DNA from: Luminiphilus sp.
Lineage (GTDB): Bacteria; Pseudomonadota; Gammaproteobacteria; Pseudomonadales; Halieaceae
Assembly (NCBI GenBank): GCA_024638905.1
Contig: JAHEJH010000051.1
Location: forward strand, 1-12,975
Direction of reading: 5' to 3'
DNA length: 12,975 bases
The position numbers and the translations under genes are program-made. Positions 6,693-12,975 of this stretch are shown piece by piece. Numbering within the stretch: the stretch's first letter is position 1; each line of letters opens with the position of its first letter. The notes beneath the pieces were generated by a model. The model worked only from the letters and a program-made list of their open reading frames with translations. It had not been told where the DNA came from and did no database searches.

Positions 6693-7615
6693 TGTCAGAT
6701 AGCGAATTCGATTTGATTCAGGATTTTTTTGCCGGATTGGATCAAGGCACATCAGTTCGCTTGGGTATCGGTGATGACGCCGCCGCGCTCGCGTTACCCG
6801 ACGGGCACCTCCTCCACGTCTCTACCGATACGACTGTTGAGGGCGTCCATTTTTTGGCCACGCTCTCGCCCACCGATGTGGCTTACCGAAGTGTGATGGC
6901 TGCCGTCAGCGATTTGGCGGCCATGGGTGCGTCTCCCGAGGCCTTGTTGCTCTCTCTCACGCTTCCGGAGGGAGATCGGGTCTGGCTGGAGGGTTTTTCT
7001 CGGGGGCTCGCTGATGCCTGCAGCGTGATACGGGCGCCGCTGGTGGGGGGCGATACGACGCGAGGACCGCTGAGCCTGACGGTCACCGTGCTCGGCTCGA
7101 CGCCGGCGGACAGCTATTTGACGCGCTCTGGCGCGCGCCCCGGTGATCGACTCTGTGTCAGTGGCACCCTGGGTGATGCGGCGGCGGGCCTTGCAGTGAT
7201 CAGCGGAAGGCTTGCAGTCGATGTGTCAGCAGCGGAATTTTTGACGACACGATATACAAAACCCTCGCTTCGTCTGGCGCTGGGGGAGACTCTCCGGGGC
7301 TGCGCAACCGCCTGCATCGATATCTCCGACGGGCTCTTGGCAGATGCGTCTCACGTGGCCACAGCGAGCGACGTCGGGCTCGAAATCGACAGCGCACTGC
7401 TGCCGCTGTCGGAGGCAATGAGATCATCGGTGGATCCCGATCAGAGTCTGGATTGGGCGCTGGCTGGCGGCGATGACTATGAATTGCTATTCACGCTACC
7501 GCGCAACATACCCCTGCCGGATGGCTGCACGGAAATGGGTCGAGTTGTCGCGGGAAGCGGGATAAGCTGTGATCGAACCCCGGAGCGCATCGGCTATGAC
7601 CACTTCCGCCGCTGA
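6692..7615 (+). CDS. thiL: Thiamine-monophosphate kinase
   Basis: Phosphorylates thiamine monophosphate with ATP to the cofactor thiamine diphosphate. The 307-residue product belongs to the PurM/ThiL fold. The N-terminal domain shows GIGDDAA near 26-32, STDTTVEGVHF, SDLAAMG and GGDTTRGP, which supply the magnesium- and nucleotide-binding aspartates. The C-terminal domain shows TRSGARPGDRL, IDISDGL and GGDDYELLF, and ends in GYDHF as in E. coli ThiL. The ATG overlaps the nusB stop and AGGGAG (6684-6689) lies just upstream. The 3' end overlaps the pgpA start by 20 bases. Its product is the cofactor of Dxs, encoded on the other strand of this window. Confidence 0.96.
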   Translation: MSDSEFDLIQDFFAGLDQGTSVRLGIGDDAAALALPDGHLLHVSTDTTVEGVHFLATLSPTDVAYRSVMAAVSDLAAMGASPEALLLSLTLPEGDRVWLEGFSRGLADACSVIRAPLVGGDTTRGPLSLTVTVLGSTPADSYLTRSGARPGDRLCVSGTLGDAAAGLAVISGRLAVDVSAAEFLTTRYTKPSLRLALGETLRGCATACIDISDGLLADASHVATASDVGLEIDSALLPLSEAMRSSVDPDQSLDWALAGGDDYELLFTLPRNIPLPDGCTEMGRVVAGSGISCDRTPERIGYDHFRR

Positions 7616-8120
7616 TCACGACGATCCCACCAAGGCAACGATTACCGATGCGGCGACACTGATCGCGGCCGGTGCCGGTGCAGGACTGTCACCGGTGGCA
7701 CCCGGGACGGCAGGCAGCATTATCGCTACGGCATTATTGGCCTTCTTGTTGGACATGCCGGTGATCTGGCACTGGTGGGGGTGGTTCGGACTCACTGCTT
7801 TGGCGGTGTGGTCATCCAAGCGTGCAGGCGCTGCTTGGGGTGTGATCGATCACCCTGCGATCGTGATCGATGAATTTGCAGGGCTATGGTTGGCGGCGCT
7901 TATCCCCATGAGTGTTTTGACTTTTGATTTGCCCAGCATGCCGTTACTGATTGGGTCGCTACTGCTGTTCCGGCTGTTCGATATTGTTAAACCGTGGCCG
8001 GTCAGTGCCTTGGAGCGCGGGGTTCCCGGCGCATGGGGCGTGGTGCTGGATGATGTGGCTGCGGGAGCAATGGCTGGCGGGTGTATGACCGCGGCACTGA
8101 TGGCGATTGCGGTCGGCTAG
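7596..8120 (+). CDS. pgpA: Phosphatidylglycerophosphatase A
   Basis: Dephosphorylates phosphatidylglycerol phosphate to phosphatidylglycerol in the inner membrane. The 174-residue product has several hydrophobic segments and the PgpA motifs GAGLSPVAPGTAGS (near 33-46), VIDEFAGLW, FRLFDIVKPWP and LDDVAAG. The acidic residues in these motifs are the expected magnesium and catalytic sites. The ATG at 7596 is preferred, with GGAG (7582-7585) 10 bases upstream and a length matching E. coli PgpA (172). A GTG at 7569 in the same frame would add nine residues lying further inside thiL. The 20-base overlap with thiL suggests coupled translation. It is the last gene of the plus-strand run. Confidence 0.94.
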   Translation: MTTSAADHDDPTKATITDAATLIAAGAGAGLSPVAPGTAGSIIATALLAFLLDMPVIWHWWGWFGLTALAVWSSKRAGAAWGVIDHPAIVIDEFAGLWLAALIPMSVLTFDLPSMPLLIGSLLLFRLFDIVKPWPVSALERGVPGAWGVVLDDVAAGAMAGGCMTAALMAIAVG

Positions 8121-8181
8121 CTAGGGCCCGCCCGAATTCGGTCAGCGCGTGCGCGCCGTGCTGCATCGGCTTAATCGTGTT

Positions 8182-8224
8182 GCCGCTTGAGCAATGAGTT
8201 GATTGGCCACTTTTTGGAAGCGGC
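8182..8224. repeat. Inverted repeat in the convergent pgpA/ispA gap
   Basis: GCCGCTT (8182-8188) and AAGCGGC (8218-8224) are a perfect 7-base inverted repeat with a 29-base interior holding TTTTT (8211-8215). A second weak stem, CAGCGCG (8143-8149) with CGTGCTG (8157-8163), has one G-U pair. No stem followed directly by a T-run is visible on either strand, so the convergent gap may contain only an imperfect terminator. Confidence 0.3.
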
Positions 8225-8237
8225 CCGCACTCCGCGA

Positions 8238-9068
8238 TTAAGTGTCCCGGTGAACCATTTTGCGGGCCAGGTGTCGCAGTGGCTCAGCGGTGTCTCCAAA
8301 TTCAGCCAACGCGTCGAGTGCTTCATTGAGCAGCGCGGCGGCCTCCTGTTTTGCACCTTCCAAGCCCAGCGTGCTGACATAGGTGGATTTTTCTGCGCGC
8401 TCGTCCTTGCCGGCTGTTTTACCCAGTGAGGCGCTATCGCCTGTGACGTCGAGCACATCGTCAGTGACTTGAAAGGCAAGCCCGATCGCTTTGGCAAATC
8501 GCACCAGCGCCTCGCGCTGCGAGAGGGTAGTGCCGCCGCAGATGGCGCCGACCTCTGCCGACGCTGAGATGAGCGCACCGGTTTTCAGGTGGTGTATGTC
8601 CTTGAGTGCGTTAACAGGGACAGATTGATGTTCGGCAGCCAGATCGAGTGCCTGACCCCCCACCATGCCATGAAAGCCGACGGCTTTGGTGACGACCCCG
8701 ATCATGTCGAGTCGTTGCTCTGCGCTCAAAGTTTCTATTTCAGTAAGCCGCTGAAAGGCGGCCGCTTGCAGGCCATCGCCGGCAAGAATGGCGGTCGCCT
8801 CGTCGAAGGCGCAGTGTAAGGTGGGTTGCCCTCGGCGCAGGTCATCATCGTCCATCGCCGGGAGATCATCGTGCACAAGAGAGTAGGTGTGGAGTAGTTC
8901 GATTGCCTCGCCCGCCATGACGGCGGCGGGGACGCTTTCCCCCGCGACCAGCTCGGCGCTGGCGACGGTTAATCGGCTGCGTAGCTGTTTACCGGGGTGC
9001 TGTGCGAGGTAGTCAAGCGCTTCAGCAAGTTTTGGATCAGGGCAGCTCAGCCAGGCGAAGGGTTCCAT
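8238..9068 (-). CDS. ispA: Farnesyl diphosphate synthase, N-terminally short
   Basis: Adds isopentenyl diphosphate to dimethylallyl and geranyl diphosphate, giving farnesyl diphosphate for quinone and cell-wall lipid carriers. The 276-residue product has the first aspartate-rich motif DDLPAMDDDD at 67-76, with the two-residue insertion of bacterial FPP synthases. It also has GGQALDL near 137-143, HLKTGAL with Lys162, and the second aspartate motif DDVLD at 203-207. It begins about 25 residues later than E. coli IspA, so the first helix is missing. The normal GGKRLRP substrate motif reads PGKQLRS (25-31), keeping Lys27 and Arg30 but not the first Arg. In-frame sequence upstream of the ATG at 9068 overlaps xseB and does not look like the family. 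It starts 7 bases after the xseB stop. Confidence 0.92.
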   Translation of the reverse strand: MEPFAWLSCPDPKLAEALDYLAQHPGKQLRSRLTVASAELVAGESVPAAVMAGEAIELLHTYSLVHDDLPAMDDDDLRRGQPTLHCAFDEATAILAGDGLQAAAFQRLTEIETLSAEQRLDMIGVVTKAVGFHGMVGGQALDLAAEHQSVPVNALKDIHHLKTGALISASAEVGAICGGTTLSQREALVRFAKAIGLAFQVTDDVLDVTGDSASLGKTAGKDERAEKSTYVSTLGLEGAKQEAAALLNEALDALAEFGDTAEPLRHLARKMVHRDT

Positions 9069-9075
9069 AACAGAC

Positions 9076-9321
9076 TCAGGCTTCGTCTGACGCCTCATCC
9101 TCTTCCAGCAGCGATCCGTCCGCGGCCACCTGCGCGACGCGTTGCTCCGCAGACTCAAGAATTTTTTGAATGCTGCCGCTCAGCTTGACGCCTTTTTCGT
9201 ACAGTACCAGCGCTGTTTCCAGTTCGATTTCCGGGTCTTCCAGTTGCTCAACCAGTTCACTTAGCTCAGTCATTTGCTCAGTGATGCTGGGTGATGCTGC
9301 CGCTTTACTCGATTTGGCCAC
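9076..9321 (-). CDS. xseB: Exodeoxyribonuclease VII small subunit
   Basis: Small subunit of exonuclease VII, which degrades single-stranded DNA together with XseA (not in this window). The 81-residue helical product matches the family length and pattern, with the core SELVEQLEDPEIELETAL followed by YEKGVKL and AEQRV. It ends in an acidic tail. The start is GTG (9319-9321), with TAAGG (9331-9335) nine bases upstream. That ribosome site overlaps a small stem, CTTAC (9332-9336) and GTAAG (9341-9345), which might modulate translation. It is placed 27 bases after the dxs stop and 7 bases before ispA. Confidence 0.93.
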   Translation of the reverse strand: MAKSSKAAASPSITEQMTELSELVEQLEDPEIELETALVLYEKGVKLSGSIQKILESAEQRVAQVAADGSLLEEDEASDEA

Positions 9322-9348
9322 GGTTCAGTGCCTTACAGGGGTAAGAGG

Positions 9349-11256
9349 TTATAGGGCTTGTTGGTTGGTTGTGACCGGCGCCGTGCTTTGTGCCACCGCG
9401 ATGATGTTGTCGGCGGTGAGCCCCGCCAGCCGCCGACACTCACCTTGCCCGGCATGTGCGATAAAGGCGTCGGGAATGCCGATATGGCGCACTTGGCAAA
9501 TAACGCCTGCGTTGGCGAGGAACTCAGCGACGCCGCTCCCCGCACCACCAGCTACGGCGTTTTCCTCCAAAGTGATCAGCAGATCATGCTGTTCAACCAA
9601 AGAGAGAATCATTGCCTCATCCAGAGGTTTCACCCAGCGCATGTCGACCACCGTTGCGCCCAATGTTTCGGCGGCAGTCAGCGCTTGATCCAGCAGTACG
9701 CCAAAATTCAGGATGGCGATGCCGGTCCCTTTTCTCACCAGCTCGGCTTTGCCGATCTCCATCGTGGGGAGTCCAGCCTCGATCGCGATGCCACTGCCTT
9801 CCCCGCGCGGGTAGCGAACCGCGGAGGGTCCGTCATGGAGCCACGCACTCTGCAGCATTTGCCGGCACTGATTTTCATCGCTGGGTGCACCAACGACCAT
9901 ATTGGGGATGCAGCGCAAATAAGACAGGTCGAAGGTGCCATGATGCGTGGGTCCGTCCTGACCCACGAGGCCCGCCCGATCAATGGCCAGGGTGACGTCG
10001 AGGCCCTGCAGGGCCACATCGTGTATCAGCTGATCGTAGCCGCGCTGCAAAAAGGTGGAGTAAATGGCGAGCACCGGCTTGAGTCCATCGCAGGCCATAC
10101 CCGCAGCCAGCGTCACCGAGTGTTGCTCGGCAATCGCTACATCATAGAAGCGCTCGGGAAACGCCTTGGCATACTGAACCATGCCTGATCCCTCACACAT
10201 GGCGGGGGTAATGCCCACCACCCGGTCATCTTGAGCCGCGAGGTCGCAAAGCCACTGTCCGAACACGTCTTGATATTTGGGAGCCTTGGGTTTGGATGGC
10301 ACCGCCGACTTTGCAGGTTTGGCCGGTTCCAGTTTATTGATCGCGTGGTAGCCGATGGGGTCCCGCTCCGCCGGGGCAAAACCTTTTCCTTTGATGGTGC
10401 GAATGTGTAGGAATTGAGGCCCTTTGAGGTCAGCCATAACCTTGAGCGTGTTCACCAGCTGCGGTAGATCATGGCCATCGAGTGGGCCAATGTAGTGCCA
10501 GCCCAGCTCTTCGAACATAGTGCCCGGTGCCACCATGCCCTTCATGTGTTCTTCCGTCTTTTTGGCCAGATCCCAGGCGCCGCGGACATGCTCAAGAATC
10601 TTCTTGGAGCCCTCACGCAGTGCGGTATAGGTCTTGCTGGCCCAGATTTTGGCGAAGTAGGTTGCCAGCCCGCCGGTGTTGTGCCCAATCGACATTTGGT
10701 TGTCATTCAGAATGACCAGCATATTCGGGCGTTCATGGCCCGCGTGAGCCAGCGCCTCGAAAGCCATGCCACCAGTGATCGCGCCGTCTCCAATGACGGC
10801 AACGACCTTGCGGTCGATGCCCTGTTTCTGTGCCGCCAGGGCCATACCCATCGCCGCGGAGATGCTGGTCGAGGAGTGACCCACGCCGAAGGTGTCGAAG
10901 GGGCTCTCGGCGCGCTTGGGAAACCCGGACAGGCCATCGAGCTGTCGCATGCTGTTCATGCGATCGCGCCGTCCGGTCAGAATTTTGTGGGGGTAGGTTT
11001 GGTGCCCGACATCCCACACGATGCGATCGTGGGGGGTATTGAAAACATGGTGCAGCGCCACCGTCAGTTCCACTACACCCAGCCCGGCACCAAAATGCCC
11101 CCCGGTGCCTGCTACAGAGTAGAGCAGGTCGTGTCGAAGCTCTTCGGCCAACTGCACCAGTTCGTGACTTTGCAGCTGTGAGAGTGTGTCGAGATCAGTC
11201 GATACGCCATCGAGTAGCGGCGTATGGGGTCTGGTTGTCGGCAGCTCTTCAATCAT
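9349..11256 (-). CDS. dxs: 1-deoxy-D-xylulose-5-phosphate synthase
   Basis: Thiamine diphosphate-dependent enzyme that joins pyruvate and glyceraldehyde 3-phosphate, the first step of the non-mevalonate isoprenoid pathway. The product, about 635 residues, matches the family end to end. It has GGHFGAGLG with His54, VGHSSTSIS, the thiamine-diphosphate motif GDGAITGG (156-163) ending in NDN (184-186), and the catalytic glutamate Glu377 in IAEQH. The Dxs signature DRAGLVGQDGPTHHG, YPRG and the C-terminal EENAVAGGAGSG follow. Two start codons are possible: ATG at 11256, or ATG at 11268 adding four residues. GGGG (11270-11273) is 13 bases from the first and touches the second, so the choice is uncertain. 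It is transcribed ahead of xseB and ispA, whereas Pseudomonas and E. coli have xseB-ispA-dxs. Confidence 0.96.
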   Translation of the reverse strand: MIEELPTTRPHTPLLDGVSTDLDTLSQLQSHELVQLAEELRHDLLYSVAGTGGHFGAGLGVVELTVALHHVFNTPHDRIVWDVGHQTYPHKILTGRRDRMNSMRQLDGLSGFPKRAESPFDTFGVGHSSTSISAAMGMALAAQKQGIDRKVVAVIGDGAITGGMAFEALAHAGHERPNMLVILNDNQMSIGHNTGGLATYFAKIWASKTYTALREGSKKILEHVRGAWDLAKKTEEHMKGMVAPGTMFEELGWHYIGPLDGHDLPQLVNTLKVMADLKGPQFLHIRTIKGKGFAPAERDPIGYHAINKLEPAKPAKSAVPSKPKAPKYQDVFGQWLCDLAAQDDRVVGITPAMCEGSGMVQYAKAFPERFYDVAIAEQHSVTLAAGMACDGLKPVLAIYSTFLQRGYDQLIHDVALQGLDVTLAIDRAGLVGQDGPTHHGTFDLSYLRCIPNMVVGAPSDENQCRQMLQSAWLHDGPSAVRYPRGEGSGIAIEAGLPTMEIGKAELVRKGTGIAILNFGVLLDQALTAAETLGATVVDMRWVKPLDEAMILSLVEQHDLLITLEENAVAGGAGSGVAEFLANAGVICQVRHIGIPDAFIAHAGQGECRRLAGLTADNIIAVAQSTAPVTTNQQAL

Positions 11257-11300
11257 GCCAACGATCATACCCCAAGTTTTGTTTTCGGCGCCGACTTAAA

Positions 11301-11708
11301 TCAGGTGGGGTCGAACTGCTTTCTCAAGCGTTCCAATGCTTTGCGTTCATGTTTACCCGGGCGCTGTGAGGGCCTTGCCAGCGTGCCTGCGGCTTTGCGC
11401 GCCTCTGCGGCCCGAGTACGTCGCTCGACGCTCGCCTCGGTTTCTTCGTAAAGGGTTTGGGCGATCGGCGCCGCCCGTCGTTGCTCGCTAGTCGCGATGA
11501 CTGTGACCTCGCGCTCATCCCAACCCTGGCGGATGCGCAATATGTCTCCTGGAGCCACTTCTCGCGACACTTTTAACTTTTGTCCGGCGAGCTGGACCTT
11601 GCCCCCTTCTATGGCCGACTTGGCCAGTGACCGGGTCTTAAAAAAACGCGCGGCCCACAACCACTTATCGATCCTGACTTTGCTGTTGCCCTGTTCGCTA
11701 TCAGTCAA
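11301..11708 (-). CDS. hslR: Heat-shock protein 15 (HslR), S4-domain RNA-binding protein
   Basis: S4-domain protein that binds stalled 50S subunits carrying nascent peptidyl-tRNA and helps recycle them. The product, about 135 residues, begins with VRIDKWLWAARFFKTRSLA and then EGGKV, the S4 domain (about 9-65). RQGWDEREVTV and SEQRRAA follow, with a basic C-terminal tail containing RPGKHERK. This order matches E. coli Hsp15 (133 residues). There is no ATG; TTG at 11708 gives the family length and overlaps the yrfG stop by eight bases. A TTG at 11738 would add ten residues inside yrfG with no visible Shine-Dalgarno. The start is therefore provisional. Translation is probably coupled to yrfG; dxs starts 44 bases downstream. 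Confidence 0.9.
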   Translation of the reverse strand: MTDSEQGNSKVRIDKWLWAARFFKTRSLAKSAIEGGKVQLAGQKLKVSREVAPGDILRIRQGWDEREVTVIATSEQRRAAPIAQTLYEETEASVERRTRAAEARKAAGTLARPSQRPGKHERKALERLRKQFDPT

Positions 11709-12405
11709 TGTTCGGCAATCCGCTGAGGATTTCCTCAAAGTGGTGGATGGCGGGGAATCGCGTATCGACCCGCGGGGGCAGCGTTGAGTCGGGTTGCCGC
11801 AAGGTGATCAGATGCGCCACACCAAATTCCTGAGCCGAATCGAGCACATATTCGGAGTCGTCCACAAACAGCGTTCGGTCGGGGTCAAAGGGGCGATTTT
11901 GAATGAGGCTGCGCCAGAAAGTGGGCGTTTCTTTTGGTGCGCCGTAATCATGTGAGCTGATCATCACATCGAACCACTGAGCCAAAGGCAAACGCTCTGC
12001 TTTCATTTTCAGGGTCAAAGGGTGCGCGTTGGTGATCAATACGACGTCGAGATGGCTCGCTTGAAGATGTCGCAGGAAGGTCTCTGCCTGGGGCCGCCAG
12101 CGGATGCCTTCCGCGTAGTGTGCCTTGATTGCCGGAATATCGAGCTCCAGCGTCTCGCCCCAGAAGTCGAGGCAATACCAATTCAACTTGCCACGCTCAC
12201 CCGCAAACACGGGTGCTAGCGTCTCCTGACTGGTTTGGACGTCGAGGCCGCGTTGCCGGCCCCACTCACCCGGGATCACGGTGCCCCAAAAATGGTTGTC
12301 GAACTCGAGATCAAGGAGCGTGCCGTCCATATCCAGCAAAATGGTGTTGAGTTGTGACCAGTCCACCGCTTCTACCGACAGACTGGAGGCCACAGTTAAG
12401 GCCAT
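11701..12405 (-). CDS. yrfG: HAD-family GMP/IMP nucleotidase YrfG
   Basis: HAD-superfamily phosphatase; E. coli YrfG hydrolyses purine nucleoside monophosphates (GMP/IMP). The 234-residue product has the nucleophile motif DMDGTLLDLEFDN with Asp25 and the acid Asp27. Motif II Thr125 is in LITNAHP, motif III Lys158 is in GAPKE, and Asp182-Asp183 are in LFVDDSE. The stretch LNWYCLDFW matches YrfG closely, which sets it apart from other HAD phosphatases. The ATG at 12405 has AGGG (12415-12418) nine bases upstream. A TATAGT hexamer (rc of 12438-12443) could be its -10 box, but no convincing -35 was found. It overlaps hslR, its usual neighbour in gammaproteobacteria, and is divergent from cysQ. Confidence 0.93.
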   Translation of the reverse strand: MALTVASSLSVEAVDWSQLNTILLDMDGTLLDLEFDNHFWGTVIPGEWGRQRGLDVQTSQETLAPVFAGERGKLNWYCLDFWGETLELDIPAIKAHYAEGIRWRPQAETFLRHLQASHLDVVLITNAHPLTLKMKAERLPLAQWFDVMISSHDYGAPKETPTFWRSLIQNRPFDPDRTLFVDDSEYVLDSAQEFGVAHLITLRQPDSTLPPRVDTRFPAIHHFEEILSGLPNID

Positions 12406-12424
12406 CGGGTGCTACCCTGTTGGA

Positions 12425-12975
12425 ATGAATAGTCGTCACTATAGCGGCAACCCCGGCCTCGATGCGATGCTCGAGGAGACTCAGCTCTCCTTGCCTGATC
12501 TGATCACTGCGCTCAGGGCGCTCGCAGCTGATGCCTCGCAGTGCATTCTTGATCTCTATGCGATTGTCGGTGAGGTGGCGGTCAGCCAAAAATCAGACGC
12601 CAGCCCCGTAACTGAAGCTGATCACGCTTCGCATCGACTGATTTGCCAGGCATTGCAGTCGCTGACACCGGATATCCCGATTCTGTCGGAGGAGTCGACG
12701 CTGGAGCAGCTCATTGGTCGGCGTGACTGGCCAGTGTGCTGGATGATTGATCCATTGGATGGCACCAAAGAATTTCTGGAGGGCACCGGGGAATTCACGG
12801 TGAATATCGCATTGATCGTTGAGGCGGAGGCGGTGCTGGGCCTGATTGCCGCGCCTAATCGGGGCCATCTCGATTTTGGTGTGCCTGACTGGGGGGCAAG
12901 GCGTTACCCGCTGTTCTCAGAGGAGGAGGGTGAGGACTTGAGTACTCGCGTTCTTGATCCCACTGCGCAGCTAGT
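12425..12975 (+). CDS. cysQ: 3'(2'),5'-bisphosphate nucleotidase CysQ, C-terminus cut off by the window edge
   Basis: Inositol-monophosphatase-fold enzyme that removes the 3'-phosphate from 3'-phosphoadenosine 5'-phosphate, recycling the by-product of sulfate assimilation. About 183 codons are visible of the roughly 250-270 usual for the family. Seen are SDASPVTEAD near 57-66, TPDIPILSEES with the metal-binding Glu89-Glu90, and DPLDGTKEF with Asp109 and Asp112. GEFTVNIALI follows. Two starts are possible: ATG at 12425, only 19 bases from the divergent yrfG start, or ATG at 12467. Family N-termini align just after the second one, so the shorter form is plausible. No strong Shine-Dalgarno supports either. 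Confidence 0.9.
   Translation, partial: MNSRHYSGNPGLDAMLEETQLSLPDLITALRALAADASQCILDLYAIVGEVAVSQKSDASPVTEADHASHRLICQALQSLTPDIPILSEESTLEQLIGRRDWPVCWMIDPLDGTKEFLEGTGEFTVNIALIVEAEAVLGLIAAPNRGHLDFGVPDWGARRYPLFSEEEGEDLSTRVLDPTAQL

Noticed and set aside
9358..11181. Long plus-strand open frames (9358-10188 and 10471-11181)
   Set aside because: Both lie antisense to dxs, whose protein matches its family end to end. They show no recognisable domain and reflect high GC content.
11285..11294. TCGGCGCCGA palindrome between hslR and dxs as a terminator
   Set aside because: It is a loop-less 10-base palindrome with no T-run after it on the transcribed minus strand, so it is probably incidental.
1..12975. 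Mobile elements, CRISPR, defence systems or phage genes
   Set aside because: No transposase, repeat-spacer array, integrase or attachment-like repeat was seen. Every substantial coding region is a recognised housekeeping gene.

Overview
This window is a compact, GC-rich housekeeping segment of a bacterial chromosome. The protein sequences and gene order (glyA, nrdR, ribD, riboflavin synthase, ribBA, ribH, nusB, thiL, pgpA, then dxs, xseB and ispA) match the Pseudomonas-type gammaproteobacterial arrangement. A marine or environmental gammaproteobacterium related to Pseudomonas or the Cellvibrio/OM60 groups is my best guess; the genus cannot be read from the sequence. No mobile element, tRNA, rRNA or CRISPR array was seen.

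Layout. (1) Bases 1-895, minus strand: the N-terminal 298 codons of UDP-glucose 6-dehydrogenase, cut by the window edge. (2) Bases 896-1059: a divergent regulatory region with overlapping inverted repeats built from TGACA/TGTCA half-sites. (3) Bases 1060-8120, plus strand: a tightly packed run of nine genes, glyA-nrdR-ribD-ribC-ribBA-ribH-nusB-thiL-pgpA. Gaps are 47 bases or less and several starts and stops overlap, so it is probably one long operon or a few overlapping transcripts. (4) Bases 8121-8237: a short convergent gap. (5) Bases 8238-12405, minus strand, transcribed in the order yrfG-hslR-dxs-xseB-ispA. (6) Bases 12425-12975, plus strand: the start of cysQ, cut by the window edge.

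How the genes fit together. The plus-strand cluster links one-carbon metabolism (GlyA), control of ribonucleotide reductase genes (NrdR), late riboflavin synthesis (RibD, RibH, riboflavin synthase), transcription antitermination (NusB), thiamine diphosphate synthesis (ThiL) and phosphatidylglycerol synthesis (PgpA). The minus-strand cluster holds isoprenoid synthesis genes: Dxs, which uses the thiamine diphosphate made by ThiL, and IspA. XseB, the 50S-recycling heat-shock protein HslR and a nucleotide phosphatase accompany them.

The window is mostly ordinary, and I found no clear new multi-gene system. The main surprise is the ribBA gene. Its C-terminal GTP cyclohydrolase II-like half has no zinc-binding cysteines, as in known RibBX-type proteins, but its N-terminal dihydroxybutanone-phosphate synthase half has also lost the normally invariant acidic Arg-Glu-Asn-Glu-Gly-Asp loop. 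It therefore looks like a double pseudoenzyme kept in the riboflavin operon. Other points of interest are a hairpin that may bridge a distant Shine-Dalgarno sequence to the nrdR start, an IspA shortened at its N-terminus, and the dxs-first order of dxs-xseB-ispA.
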